Counted from the stretch's first letter, positions 12,880 through 25,790 are shown. The stretch: 64,000 nucleotides of DNA from Opisthorchis felineus (GCA_004794785.1 SJOL01004338.1:1007785-1071784), one strand, 5' to 3'. Made by a program: numbers and translations. The notes: generated by a model not told the origin, from the sequence alone.

Positions 12880-15370
12880 AATTAGAGAAACTGTTGCTTT
12901 GAAGAAGTCAGGCGTATATGATTTTATAACAAAAGCATCAAAATTTCCGCAGGAGTGGAAGCCTACCTCGCGTGGATGATATGCAGTACAGTGATTCGTT
13001 GCAGTCAAGGTCTTTATATGTTAGTGAGTGCCGGTCAGCACGAAGATTTTAATTTAAAGTTGCTGGCTGTACTATTTTAGATGGTAGGAAGGTTCTGAGG
13101 ACGAAAGGGAAAAGAGTTTTAAAGCTATATCGAAAAATCCTCCACAAGATCTCTGTCAATATAGTTTGTGGAATCAATATAATGCCCTGTAGATTTTCCA
13201 GAATCAGTCACCAGTTTTTGTCTACCTCAAGTGAAAGAATCATTCAATCTTTGTCATGTACATTTTCTAGTCAATGTGAAGAAAACAACTAGCAGAATAT
13301 GAAAAGATTCTCTGAGGGTGCGAATTGCTGATGAATCCTGCGCTAAAGGTCGCATAGTTGGAACAATATAAGCGCATACCCTATTTTGAAATGTGTTCAC
13401 TTAACCGACCACAAACGATCAATAGCTCAGGAATGACAGGCAAGCACTGTTTAGTGAATGCACATACTATGAAACAGTTATGTGGACAAGCCATTCATTT
13501 GAGTTTGAGGATGGTGTCATCCAAGTACTGTCCAAGACTAGTATCGATAAGTAAATGAGGAGTGTTCGCAAAGCAAAAGCTGATAGCATCTCGTTTTAAC
13601 CTGAGAAGTATTCCAAAATAGGAGAAGGCCCTTGCAGACAGTGTCTACTTGAGTAATAAGTTCACTCATGTTGACACAGACCGTGTAAAGAGTTGGCATT
13701 GACTTCACAGTGAACAAGTTTCGCTTCCTTGGACCAACCGATAATGGTATGCGGATGCAAACCTGTCCAGTGCTCTATAATCGTTTAAGTGATTACTGTT
13801 GTTGCATTTAGTGACCAAAAGACTGTTTCAACCCCCAACCGAGAAAATCACCACTGACATTATATATTACTAAGGACAGGTTATGTAAACCAAAGGTGAC
13901 ACCTTCGGTTGAAAAAGTAAAGCTCATTCTGGGTTGACAATTATTTGTTTCAAATGTGGTGAAAAAGGCCGAGGTTTGCAGTAAGACCGTGTTGAACTAT
14001 CAGAATTGAAGTTAAAGTGCTTACGTAATTGGGCTGGGGATGCGACAACTTGTATGGAACTCATTAGATTCTCACTGGGACAATAGATCCCCTTCAGTGT
14101 CAGTTTGTTCAGAGTAATTGCATGGAACAGCTCAGTTGTGCCAGAAATACATAGTGAATGCAAACCAGCTCAGTGCTAAGCACTTAAAAAACAGGGTATC
14201 GGTTGCATATGAATAATCTTCAACTGATGCTTGTGATGAAAGAATGCTATAATATTAACATTTGCTACTGCAAGGGTCTCGACAAACCCCCTAAAATATG
14301 TGGTTACCAATCGTTTCAGCCTAAGTGTTCAAAATTAAAACTAGCAACGGAACTTTATGAGGAATGTCACTCGGTAGATTCTTTTTTGACGGAGTACTAG
14401 TGATTTGTTGGTCTTGCTGACACGCACTAATGAGGATATAATTGCATTATTCACTACCATATAGTCTAACTGTTTGAAATGCACTAGCGAAGAGGCTCGG
14501 CTTTGATGAAAACATGAGGGTGAGACGTATCATTGATTGTGGAAATGGATTTAGCAGTTGCTCCACTGGGGAATTCCCAAGAGACAGGATCCATTTCGAT
14601 ATATTTTTGGTGCAGATTGTGGCATCACTTGCAAACCTTCCTCTAGGAGACATCCGAGCAAACCGGAATGATCGATATTTACCGGTCTCAGAAATCGAAG
14701 TTCTATGACGGCTCTGTACGTTGTTCGTCCAGATTCGTAAGACCACAGTCACATGATCATACTCGATGACACCTAGTGCAGAGCAATTTGGCAAAGTGGC
14801 AGAATTCTTTGTGCTCTGAGCGATGGTTTAGTATGATAGCTGTTTTAACCGCAGCCGGAATAGAGATAGAAGTTATTGAGGATAGCTGATAAAGATGTGT
14901 AACCTACAATGATTTGACTCGGTACTAACCACGACCTTAGCGACATTTTTATTTTTATTTTGTTCCTATCAAAAGGTGACTGAGAAGCGCATACGGTAAT
15001 CATTTGTTAGGATAGGGCCTGACGACCAGCCATACAGAGTTACCAAGTGCATCTTGATTTCGTTTACATAGGCCTAATCAATAGTTCTAGCGGTAAATAT
15101 GGCCGGAGGGTAAAGTGCTAACACACTGACAAGCTGATATGAGCATCCACAGACTACTAAGCGCTCGTAAGTCAAGTGCATAAAGGTTTGCAATCTTCAT
15201 AATTTCAAATATAAACGCGCCCTATGGAGATAAGATTTGATGTTTTCTCGAAAATGGCTAGGAGAGGTGCCAAACTATTCCTATTGGCTACCGAAGAAGA
15301 TAAGTGGCTTCAGTCATAGTGACCAACGGAGATGGTTCATATTTTAACTAGTGCTCACCTACCCAATCAG
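12880..15370. other. No gene recognised; one two-strand open island
   Basis: At 14447-14794 the minus strand is open for 115 codons and the plus strand for 64 (14514-14708). This is unusual for the window but gives no recognisable protein on either strand. It may be an old repeat. Another minus frame at 13924-14163 is short and uncertain. The rest is featureless. Confidence 0.4.
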
Positions 15371-15558
15371 GCTATCGGTGCTTTCCTGAGCTTAGTTTCG
15401 AAATCGGACAAGTTGTTTCGGTCAAATATTTTAATCGATTTCCGGGAAGCGAAACCTAGGAACATTCGGTCAGTTTGCGAAGTTGTGCACATCCGTCAGT
15501 GGAAAATATTGCGCCTTTTTGATTGGTTTCTGAGCCCTACAAGGTCATTGGTCCACAG
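15371..15558 (+). CDS. Candidate internal exon, unknown protein
   Basis: An acceptor with a branch-point-like TTAAC and pyrimidine-rich tract ends ATCAG at 15370, and an excellent donor (CACAG then GTATGTTT) follows at 15559. The 188 bases between are open in one frame only: phase 0 in, phase 2 out, 62 codons. The product begins AIGAFLSLVSKSDKLFRSNI and ends in an aromatic and basic stretch (RQWKILRLFDWFLSPTRSL), with no internal repeats. It is not recognised. The nearest strong donor downstream (CTCAG then GTAAGT at 15779) would close a 39-base exon at 15740-15778, but that exon's open frames do not fit the phase left here. The two are therefore not directly joined, or one is false. Confidence 0.35.
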
Positions 15559-17560
15559 GTATGTTTTCGTATTAGCTGCGGTACGCTGACATAAATCGTG
15601 GCGCACTCGAAAACGCTTCAGGACTGTGCTTGCTTCTCTCACACCGCATTTCTTCCGTTTACCGTGTGGATATACCTAGGTCAACACACACTGAAAATTA
15701 TATTGTGTGAAAACTGTGCTGTTAAATTCTGTTGTCCAGCCGTGTTTGCACAAAAAGTTGAAAACGGAGATTTCTCAGGTAAGTTGTTGCCATTATTACA
15801 ACTTTCATATCAAGATATACGCAGAGTGGTGTATAAATGAGTCTCAACAACCCGGTTTTTGTTTGTGCATCTACTGGCGTAACGAAATCCTGTCATGGAA
15901 GTTTACAATTGCACCATTCGCAGTGCGCAGCTCACGTAGTTTTGTCCTTGGAACATAGCAATATTGTCAGTTTACTTTTGGTGTACAGGTCTAGGAACAT
16001 GAAAAAAGACCTTGAAAGTTCTATGCAGACTGTCTGAAATGTGAACATTTAGATAAGTACCACATGTAAATCACGCATCGTTTACTAGATAATGAATCGC
16101 AGGAAATACGCTCAGAACTTCCGTTATCTATCACCCCGTCTAGTTCCCTACATTGGCGCCTCACTAATGGCTCGATTTCTGTGTTTCCTACAAGGCATAT
16201 TACAGCTGGCGGCAGTAGATTCCCAATTCCCAATAAAAGATATCAGGAACAACTAAACCTATAGCTTAGAGAAAGCTTTTTAACCGCGGTGTGTTCTGAT
16301 ATTTCTCTCTATATCCCTGGTGGAAACATCCTTTAATTTCGAATACCCCGATTGTTTTGTTGACACCAAGACAGAACTAATCCCCACGTGGCACTTTGAA
16401 GTCCAAGTATTCTTGAATTCTATAGAGTTGAAACAAATTATTTTAATGCGCAACTTTACATCTGGAACTGTGGGGCTTATTGTTTTCCAGAACAGCCTAG
16501 AGTTTAGTCCTTGGTTTTCGAATATTCTTGTTTGGCATCATTTGTGCGCAACATGTGTTGTATTTAAGCAAGTGGCTTCATTGGTCCGGATCAGGATGAG
16601 TGGTTCTATTGCCAATGCCGTGTGAAATAGAAAGAAACTGGTCGTCCGAGTTTCCAGTTCGTTCGCCTTGCACTCTGTAGGTATTACATGAAGACAGTAA
16701 CACAGGCCTGGTGGACTAACACGTCTATTATGTGTTTCATCCAGTATCTTCCCCGGTTGTTAGGGTTGGGAAACACGCGACCGGGTTGGACCGTGGATGA
16801 CACACAGGCAGCGTGCCTCAACCCATGCAAACCCAACAGTGGATCAGCTTTTTCTTTGTCATTATTGCGGACTGGAATGTTTTGGACTTTATGACACCCC
16901 AGAATGTCAAGTAACCAGTTAGAAACACAAAACTGATCTAAGCCAGAATGCTAAGTTATTGTTTAACAACGAATCTCGACCATCCATGAGAAGCTTTTCT
17001 CACTTAATTAAGGGTAACCTGAACGCCCGTAATCTACATACAAAATAGACAGTGTATTGTTAAAAATATGGATGGTCGCATAATTTTTATTTAGATGTTT
17101 CCAGCACAGAGAAGCTTTACTTAGAATGGTCAGAATGCGTGGCCGAGGGAACCTGAGAACTGGGGAAAGGGTAGCTATATGCATTTGTCATGAAGACAGG
17201 TGCAGATATATATCATTGTATACTTGCACATTCATGTAGATTGCTTTTTCATGTAGTTACAAAAGTAAGGTCCAATGTTTCATCAAACCGAAACAAACTC
17301 AAATACACAACTGAAATTCTAATGAAAAGATCATGCAAAAGCATGAGTCGATCACTGCTGATAAGACTCATGTGACATGTATTACAGAAAGTTATTCCAA
17401 ACAGCGATTTGCGGGATTGGAGGAACCACCCCCGCAGCATTTAGCTCTAGCTGTCAGTGAGAGATCATTTTCTGACTGCACTGAATAGTTGATCCCAGCT
17501 GAGTTGATATTTTTAGAGTTAACTTTTTCTAGGAGAGTTCTGTTGGCATTTTTCGGGTAG
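15559..17560. other. Intron-like; isolated strong splice sites
   Basis: The consensus donor GTAAGT at 15779 follows a good acceptor ending GTCCAG at 15739. The 39 bases between are open in two frames. A 101-codon plus-strand frame at 16320-16625 has no splice support and no recognisable motif. A good donor (GTAAGG at 17262) lacks an exon of useful size. Confidence 0.35.
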
Positions 17561-17639
17561 ATAAACACCAAGCCTGCAACAAGAACCATAACTTTACTCA
17601 TTTTGGGGCGTATTAATAGGACGTTTATTTCCCAAGTAG
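17561..17639 (+). CDS. Candidate short exon upstream of polo-box-like exon
   Basis: The 79 bases between an acceptor ending GGGTAG (17560) and a strong donor, GTAAGATC (17640), are open in phase 0. They leave one base, G, that would complete the GAC codon opening the segment at 18689, so the phases agree. The product, INTKPATRTITLLILGRINR and a few more residues, is not distinctive. The acceptor's pyrimidine tract is only moderate. Phase agreement alone has a one in three chance, so this is weak support for a two-exon unit. Confidence 0.22.
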
Positions 17640-18688
17640 GTAAGATCACCGCATTGTGGGTGTAGTTCCAAGGTTTTTGTGTGATAAACAGATACTTCTG
17701 ATGATATTTCTAAGGGCCTTATGGGACATCCATTTGATACGAACAGTTGATACACTCGTGAGGGTTTTGCAGGGAGAGTGGCTAAAACACCGTAATGAAG
17801 CAAATATGGACGAAGGAAAACATTTCATGCAGTTACCTTCCAAGAGTTGCGGTGCTCTCTCGCGAGAGAATTGTCTTTATGTCAACGGAAAACTTACGGC
17901 CAAATTTAGGATCGAGCAAGTGTCCAAAAATTCCTAACCCAACAAAAGTGAAATGACACGCTTCCGGATCGGAAGTACTCGGACACAAAGGACAGAATAT
18001 ACTGAATATTGATTAAATTTTCTAAATTATTGATTTGAACTCACACTTTTGGAGTGCATCACGTTTTCCAAACGGTTAGGGCCCATCGAGGAGGCAGAAT
18101 GTGTAGATAAAAAGAAATCCTCTTTAAACATGATGTTGCTTGATTGTTGGGGGGTTTTCAACCACAGCTTTTTTGAGCTACACTACCATAAAAAACTACG
18201 AGTGGTTTTCTGTGGTCACTCCCGCAGGCTTTCACCTTTCCACTATAAATATGATATATGTTCCAGAAAAGTTGCACAGCGCTGCGGGATGACTCCCATC
18301 ATATTGCTTCGAGAATGTTTCCATTATTTAGAATGTACTTTAAAAGTGGTTTAAATAGAGTAACATGTCTAATTCTTTTGACAAAATGTTACATCATTAA
18401 GATCAGTTACAGTTTATGGCGTTCAAGTTGAGTCGAAATCATAAGATTGCTCCACGCATTTGTAACCGCTGATAAAATAAGAAACGATTCAAGTATTTTT
18501 CCCCATATACCGTGTCTTCTTTTAGGACCTATTATAGAGACTAAGCACTTAAATAAATTATGAAAGCATCGGTATACATAAAATCCATTTTATGGCCACA
18601 TGATGGTTCCATGTTATCATTAATGCTGCTGAGTAAATGTTACTGTTTCTTTCTCCACTGGGCTTTGATTGCGAAATTTTATTGTCAG

Positions 18689-18890
18689 ACGGGGCCATTT
18701 TATCAGTGCATTACGAAAAGCAACTTCAGTATATATCTTCCGAATCGCAGACACGCCAAATTTATTCACACCAAAGGGGTTATCCACACAAACTAGTCTT
18801 GGCTAATGTTTGCCCTGGTCAATTAGACGTCCTACGAAGGCAAAAGTGGTTGGACATGAGAGGGATTTTCTGTCTGGGACGAGAGACAAA
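18689..18890 (+). CDS. Candidate exon resembling a polo box
   Basis: From an acceptor ending TTGTCAG at 18688 the frame is open to a donor, GTATGA, at 18891 (the open frame itself runs to 18990). The product reads (D)GAILSVHYEKQLQYISSES and continues QTRQIYSHQRGYPHKL. The order of features recalls a polo box, the peptide-binding fold of Plk kinases. They are an Asp-Gly turn in a strand, an L-x-V strand, a strand with an I/L-x-Y pattern, then a Ser-rich turn followed by QT, nearest in memory to the third polo box of PLK4/SAK. This is pattern matching by eye, not an alignment. No kinase domain was found in the window. If the match holds, this would be the C-terminal part of a Plk-type centriole kinase gene whose other exons lie elsewhere. 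Chance remains quite possible. Confidence 0.3.
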
Positions 18891-18990
18891 GTATGAATTC
18901 TTCGAACCTTGGAAAAACAAGCAGCAGATATTTTCCCATCCAGGTTGTTTAAACTCAACGCGACTATTTCAGATTCCTAAAGCCTCATAA

Positions 18991-19690
18991 GAAAAGCACT
19001 GTTTCGAGTGCCGAGTTTCTAACAATTACACCTGCATTTTTTAATGCGTGCTGTGTCTCTTCACCTCTGTTTGGGGTACCTTCGATTAAATATTTTTGGC
19101 TTAATGAGCCTAGAATGGTGTTATGTTGGAGTTGCATGTTTTATACTTACAACGAGAAACAGCGATAGGCTTATTAGTACTAATCTGGTTGAGCAGTTGA
19201 AACCGAAGCACTGATGAGTGTCGGTTATAACCCATTTGCCCAAAGTGTGCAAGCAAGTGGTTTGATTAATGCACTGCTCAGATCGTGATAGTCAACACAA
19301 AGGGTGAGTTTGGGATCATTACTAATTCGAGCACTGAAGCCCGCCGGTTGTAAGATCATGTGGAATCGGACAATAAAAGGAAGCACAGCAATCCTAACTC
19401 GGACCGAATGGAACTTTTGACTAAGATTCCATCCTGTCAGTGGAGCTTATCTATGCGAAACTGCCGAAAAAAACTGGGCGTGCTTCATCCGTATTTAGAA
19501 TCATCTCCAGTGAACATTTCGCGAAATCCGGGGATTTTCGGACCGGAAAGCATTCTGCCTGTAAATGAACACTCGAACTTTCGGCAACGAGCAGACAATC
19601 AGCAATGAACTTAGTTCTCACTTAGACAGTAGGTAGCTCCATTCATCCTTAACTCACAGAAAGCTCCTATTGTGGTCATCTGTTGACTTG
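18991..19690. other. No gene recognised
   Basis: This is a short plus-strand frame at 19360-19608 without splice support. Nothing else is visible before the second hammerhead SINE. Confidence 0.4.
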
Positions 19691-19890
19691 CTCCGCACCG
19701 CTGTTGAGCCGTTCATGGCCGAACAGCTTAGTATTTTGGGAGATCGCTGGTGCGAAACTCCCTGGACTTTCGTGAGATGCGCATTGTTGATGATTGCCAA
19801 TAAGAAGGAAAGCCATTCAGTGCTTCTCGGAGCTTCACCATAGGCTGGGTCCGCTGACAGGATAAAATCGCAGTTAAAATTACGCTACCA
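19690..19890 (+). mobile_element. tRNA-headed SINE-like element with hammerhead, copy 2
   Basis: This is the second copy of the family at 12305-12500, in the same orientation. The A box, TGGCCGAACAG, is at 19716-19726 and the B-box-like GGTGCGAAACTCC at 19749-19761. A TTGATGA box and GAAA mark the hammerhead at 19787-19811. The tail, AGGATAAAATCGCAGTTAAA (19859-19878), matches the tail of copy 1 apart from small gaps. Shared order over about 180 bases makes common descent clear even though each part is diverged. Probably an inactive old insertion. Confidence 0.6.
19787..19811 (+). ncRNA. Decayed hammerhead ribozyme (Sm-alpha-like), copy 2
   Basis: TTGATGA (19787-19793) stands where CTGATGA is required, so the first core base is changed. 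The GAAA box (19808-19811) is intact. The 14 bases between them no longer form a clear stem II. Loss of the first core cytosine and of stem II should abolish cleavage. Confidence 0.45.
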
Positions 19891-21404
19891 TCATCGTTGG
19901 GTTTGTTGGTCATAATTCCAGCTTTTTGGTCACCTGGGCTAAAGAAACGTAGAAAACAAAAAAAAGCGATGATCAAAAAGCGATTCAATCATCTATGTAA
20001 GTTGATGCGGTTCGTTTTGGTGAGTTTATTTGAGTACAAATACACTGGCGCCGGCTGATTACGCATGTGATATGCGCTTGAGTGGGGAAAGCGATAAGTA
20101 GAATGTAGCTGGCCTAACTTCGATTACAGCTGAGTCTCTGCCTGTCCAAAACTAATTCCGACGTCAGTAACATTCACTTTACTTTAACAGACCAAAAACC
20201 GCTGTACTGATCTTTTTCGGGTGACATCAAGCAGATGTAAACTTGCTTTCGGTACGCATGCTGTATGGTAACAGGTCAACTACCCACTGAACTTTTCGGA
20301 TAGACTGAACTATGACATTTATTATTATGTGCGAGATTTCTGAAAGTTACTGCGCTAAAAGTCAGCAAAATTTTGCTTTTGAGATGTCCACGCACAATTT
20401 AAATGAAACCCAATTATTCATTGGATCTGGCTGTTAGAGCGAAGGAAGCTTATTGGAGTCAATTCTGAAAATTTCCCGTTGCTTGGTTAATGATGTTTTT
20501 GGTTGTCTTCACTAAATCCCAACACCTTGACGTTCCTTTCAGATGTTTGTGTTCCACGAAAAGCCTATGCGGGGTGGTGCACTTCAGGAAAAAATGGTTT
20601 CAGAATATAACACATCGTTTCAGTTAGAGGTTTGTTTTTGGCCGTGTCAATTTTTTTAATGCAAAAATTGCATGTTTTACATGAATATTTCTTCAAAAAA
20701 TGTTTTTAGCGAGTTCGTAGGTTTTGCTGCCCAAAGTGCGGAAGCTTTGCCTGGCCGTACAAACAGGGCATTATAATGTATAACCAACATGTAGCTTTTT
20801 GTAGGAACAGCAACCAGAAAATTAAGATTGACCGCACTTATCCAAAATGACATTTTAAACACTAGTTTAGCTCAACTGTTCTAATAGTTCATTATAAGGT
20901 GTAATTTTTTCGGAAACTACAATTTACTGCTTGCTTATCTGTAAGTAACTTCGGTTATAAAGATCATACACGAAAATGATGAGTTGAGTAAAATTGACAA
21001 GCGTGCTAATGGGTAAACTTATTCATCCCCTTTCAGCGGCCTTACTAGAAAAATGCGTGTGTGATGTTTTTTGGTTACCTTGGCCTCCGGAAGTTTTGGG
21101 CGAGACAAAGATTTTTTAACAAACAAACAGCGGTAGATGAAAATAGAAGTGCTTATTTTTGTAAGCAAATGGGCGGTTAGTCAAGGTCTTATAAAGTGGA
21201 TTACACTTCACAGTTTTTCCGGATTTGAGTATACAAAAAACATTTATGTCGCTTCAAAGCATTTGCGCACAGTTTAGAATGTAAGCAGAATACAATGGCC
21301 TTACGCGAAATGTTCAGTTCTACATCTTTGGACTTATGGATCGTTGGCTTTCTTAATATTATTTGACTCAAAGCTGAGGAAACTGCTTATCATTCAATCA
21401 CTAG
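19891..21404. other. No gene recognised
   Basis: Only short frames and T-rich stretches are present. No repeat family or RNA was recognised. Confidence 0.45.
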
Positions 21405-22028
21405 GTTGCTCTGCTGATGGTTCTGTATCACCATGCCTGAAAATTTGCCTTGTCATATATTTGAACAAACAAAGGTCAAAAGTTGTTCTGTATATCATAT
21501 GGTCCAACTGTGCTCAAACGGTCGATCAGGAGGAGTATCCTGTAAACACAGATACCAGTGGTTGTGATATGACCAAGAACAGCTCTCTGTCAGCATCTAA
21601 AAATGGTAACATAAGAAAAAAGCTTTGGTTGGTTCATACATTCCCCGAATAACCACATCTGCCTGCTGATGAAAAAATAGGCAGTGCTTTTGTCATTCAT
21701 GGAGTGTTGAAAACTTATTACTGAAATCAGGCCCTTTTATGGGACGGACGGCTAGACTAGAATTTGAATAGACTGCATTCTTAAATTTCTGAGCTCAGAT
21801 AATTCGCATTTTAAGTTTACTACCCCAGAATATATGCATACAGCAATTACACTGAATACTGACCGCAGTAGACTGAACCATCAAACTCTGGAATTGTAGG
21901 CTCTGACACAAATAAAACCACAGCTTTGTTTCCGAATCACTACTAACTCATCCAGAGAATGAAAGAGGACAGCGGACATACAACCCACCTGCCACATCTA
22001 GTAAACTCCAAAGGCTTGTGCGAACCAG
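21405..22028 (+). CDS. Candidate two-exon coding segment, unknown protein
   Basis: Exon one (21405-21605) lies between an acceptor ending CACTAG and a donor, GTAACA. It is open for 67 codons in phase 1 and ends in a polar stretch reading YPVNTDTSGCDMTKNSSLSA. Exon two (21956-22028) follows a near-perfect branch point and acceptor (TACTAACTCATCCAG) and ends at a strong donor (ACCAG then GTGAATC). The 350-base intron joins phase 1 to phase 1. The junction codon becomes GAG, and reading continues NERGQRTYNPPATSSKLQRL. The product looks like a disordered, serine-rich region and is not recognised. Exon two is also open in a second frame (KEDSGHTTHLPHL), which weakens the model. Neighbouring exons were not found. 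Confidence 0.25.
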
Positions 22029-25000
22029 GTGAATCGTTATTTTTCCGGCAACCCACTTGTCTGCCATTGAAAACAACTGGTACTAAAATTTACGATGTTA
22101 TACTTGCCACAGTTTGCTTTAACATCGTCAATGGTCACACCAAAACGATTTTACTGACTCTAGAGCATTCGCCATAAGCGCACAAGCACGCAAAGCTAAA
22201 ATAATGGCATTGATCCATTAAGGCTTTGGACCGACCAGAATATTGCTATGTTGATTTTGCCATAAATGCAGCACTAGGTGTGGCTGAAGCATTCTCCAGA
22301 GAAAGGTTTTTCTTTTAAACCGTTCATGCAGTTATCCTTTTTTTCATACAAATCAGATATTGCCTAGCAGCCTACCACGAGTAGCTACACATAATCTAAA
22401 AATTACCCCAAATTCCTACTGATTTGGAAACTTCTCTGCACTTGCAAGTTCGGCTTCGGATAAATTTAAAAATATCCAAATGGATAATTAATGCTTAAAA
22501 GGAGTTGTGTTTGGGAGTCTAAAATCAGCTAGTCTGGATTTCGCCCTATTCACCACGCTACCGCGTGATGATAAAACCACTGTCTAATTTTTGAACAAGC
22601 TTTTTCTATTTCGATAGATGCGACATTATATTTGATTGCCTATTTGTCAAAGTCCTGCTTTGAAAATAGGTATCACCAACAAACTGTGCCGACACAATTT
22701 TCTAGGTAATCCTTTCAGAGGTTTAATGCATCTCGGGTAATCATAAATTCGAACCGAATATGTTGCAAAATAGGCATCGAGGAAGTTAGAAACCGCAAGT
22801 AATGCATTCTGTTTTGTTCGGTTTTCAATGCTGGACCGAGATATTTTGACTTATAATAACTTAGATTGACTCAGAATCAAGTTGAGCCCATTAACCGACT
22901 GCTTTAATATCATTGTTGACTGCAAACCCTACTTGTCTCAGTCTTTTTTGTTTCGCTCATCAAATATGCGTGATTTAATTATTTTAGAACTGGTCTTGTG
23001 TATCTGGGCTGCTACAGCAATGTAGGCAGTATTTGCAGTCGTTTCCAAAACGAGGCGCTGACTGAAGTTCTTCAGTCAAGTTACGAGAGATCTTCGTTAC
23101 GATATTATGTATATTTTGTGATTCCGGTTGCAATGACTTAATCTGAAATACCAAAAATATCTGCATTTGAATTCGTATACTAAGCAGAGTAACACTCCTT
23201 GTGTGCTTTCGTAAATTTGTTTAGGCTCAAACTTGTCAAAAGGGAAAAATGAACGTAAAATCGATAAAGGGTGAAATTATAGGGAGTGAATCAATATTTT
23301 AATGCCCCTCCAACAAGGAACTTCACGCTGTCAAAGTTATCCGCAACTGCGAATCTGGCGTAAGTTTCTTCTAATATTCCCATCGTAGGTGCGAGGTCAA
23401 ATTCAACTTTCATTTTCATTAAGTGGGAAATATGAATAAAAGCTATCAGGTGTAACTCACTGGAAATTTTAGCTTCATGTACTATGTTTTGGACATTGCA
23501 GAATTAATGCAAAACCAAATAAACGATCAAGGCACGTGACGCAATAAACTTAGGGGAAACAGCCGGTCCATAACCGGATATTTTTTGATCAAATGTGATA
23601 GTTAAGTGCACAGTTATGAGCTATTTAAGAGAAAAACTAAAGCCTACCGCCACCAGACACCAAAGAGCTGTAACATGCTAATCAAAGCCCTTCACTTATT
23701 TCAGGATAAGTGAGCTCGTGTGACCTATTTTACTATCTGCGATTCTGTTTGCTGCTAGGATCTATCACAAAAATCCACCTAGTTGCCTCTGTTACGGATG
23801 AGAACAAAACAGTTAATATAACAGAGTGAGGTATTTTTAGAGTCCAAGTTCTCATGCGAACCTTTCAAAACTTTTAGTGAATAAGGGACGAAACATTTAT
23901 ATGATGAATTGAATTTCGCCAAAATAGCCGACTGCAATTTAATCTTGTTAAGCACTTACGTTATTCTTTTTTTTCTGCCACTTGAAAATATACAATAAGT
24001 TAAGGAGCGCTAACTATGATAGATTCGTGGCCACAGCTGATAGTGATTGGCTGAACTTGACATTTCACCCTAGATTCAAAAGTCTGTAGAAAGAAATGGA
24101 GAATGTGAAATTTACAAGTCACGTTTGCTTGGGAGTTGAGTTGACGAACGTAACCACTGTTTAGTGGGCAAAGATCCGGCATCTACGAGCGTACCGCCAT
24201 TTTTCTACATGGACTGGACTGTCTGTCATCCAAAAGGTAAAATCTAGTCTTTGATGTACTGTTAAGGTGGAGTTGTTGAGGTTGATTAATGACATTTAAC
24301 GGAGGCATGAGTGAGGAGCGAAGGCATAATTCCCAGTGAGTATAGTTTTGGATGAATTGTACAATGGAAGTGTTTTAATTTGGTTTTCCTCTCGGCCGTA
24401 AGGGTGTATTCCAGCTACATGAGATACATGGAAATTCCACTGTCCAGGGCAGACGTGGCACGAAGAACAATAAACTGCTTATTTTCGCTTGTCATGAGGT
24501 TGCTGTTGCAGGTACAAATAAATGTTGGATATGCATGTTTTGTCCTGCCTCGGAAGTTACGACAAAGTGTTCCCTAAAGCACAAATCAAATACCATATTT
24601 ATGGTTATTTGGGTTCTTAGCCTTAAATGAAGCACGGTACGAAGTCTTGTGACGATCTCGTAATCTAGCCTATTTTTGGTAAAACCAGGCCATAAATGAA
24701 CTTGCAGAAAAGTTCTTCAGTGCATTTTAAAATGCTTGAAACAAACTGGATGTACACTGTTCTTCTATAGGCTCGAAAATAGTTTAATTTCGTTCTCCTA
24801 AATGTCAGCTTAATTTTTAGTTTGTCTGTGTTGACGTGATTCAACCTGCCTTCCTATGACCCTTTGGATGGTTAAAAATGCGTCCTTCAAAGGATGCTTG
24901 TTCTGGAGAAAACGTAGCAACTTGAAAGACGACTAGACCTGGTCATAACTCGGGATTAATGTTAGTGCTGAGTTTCAACCAGAGTGCGCTTCTACTATGT

Positions 25001-25660
25001 GTTTCACAGTTGTCAGAAAATTACCCAGCCAGTTGCTGCAGTAGATAATGTTCACCTAAACAAAAAGGATATGAATTGGACAGCACGAAATTCTTGTAAC
25101 TTGCTATTGCAGTAAACAGTCCACATTCTGACGGTTGTTGCGGTCACGTGAACTTGCCATGGTATGCCCAAGCATAGTTTTTTAACTGGCTGCCTCAACA
25201 TCAACTGCGAATCTATGTGGTATTTTCAGTATGACCATCCATCTAGCGTGACAGATTTTTAGCCAGTCACATTTGCGGGACGAATGTTACCAGTCCAAAA
25301 ATACAATTGTTTTTTGCACAAAGCGGGTGTATATCAGAAAAATTAGTGGCAAATTCAACCTGCTGCAATTTTACGTCAAAATTAGTTTCTTTTAAAAATC
25401 ATTGAAAAAAGAAATGTAATAAAGATTGCTATGTAAAACTGATGCTAATTCGCTTTATCGGCAGCAAAACCGTCCTCAAAATGAAGTGATTGTTGCCTCA
25501 TTCCTAAACTTTTCAGAGAAACGTTGTGGTTAGTTTTGATGGGAGAATCAAATGAATCCAGCTAAATCTCTTGCTAATGATGGACTGCACAAGGCCGCTC
25601 ATGTTTCAGTGGGTACTATCGTAATCGTAATATCGTAATATATTGTCTGGATGTGACACA
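22029..25660. other. Intron-like; two short exon-like segments
   Basis: At 24165-24236 a 72-base segment lies between an acceptor ending GTTTAG and a strong donor (AAAAG then GTAAAATC) and is open (GKDPASTSVPPFF). At 24415-24511 another lies between GTATTCCAG and a donor (TTGCAG then GTACAA) and reads YMRYMEIPLSRADVARRTIN. Their phases do not match each other, so at least one is probably false. The remainder is featureless. Confidence 0.3.
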
Positions 25661-25669
25661 CTACTCTTA

Positions 25670-25790
25670 AGGCTGCTGTGGTATCTTCGACAGTCCACAG
25701 CCGTTTTCGCCCTTCATGGATCTCACCAGGTTGGCGCAGTCCCACAGTTTCCGTAAATTTTCCGTTCTACTTGAACCAAAATTGGACATA
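25670..25790 (-). mobile_element. Penelope-type repeat fragment with decayed hammerhead
   Basis: About 110 bases match the segment at 60930-61060 in order and orientation. Shared blocks are a TCTTC...CAG..CCAC..CC block, a TTTCGCCCTTC block, GGCGCAGTCCC, AGTTTCCGT and TTCTACTTGA.ACCA. The hammerhead lies inside at 25695-25737. The match ends in unique sequence on both sides, as for a truncated dispersed repeat. Assignment to Penelope-like retroelements rests on the ribozyme's form, since no reverse transcriptase is visible. Confidence 0.55.
25695..25737 (-). ncRNA. Decayed Penelope-type hammerhead ribozyme
   Basis: On the minus strand the core reads CTGGTGA instead of CTGATGA. Stem II has lost pairing (GATCC against GGGC), and GAAA is followed by ACGGCT where the intact copy at 60957-60997 has CCGGTC. 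At least two catalytic positions are changed, so it should be inactive. The 5' arm of stem I (CCAAC) and the 3' arm (GTGGA) still pair in part. Confidence 0.6.
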
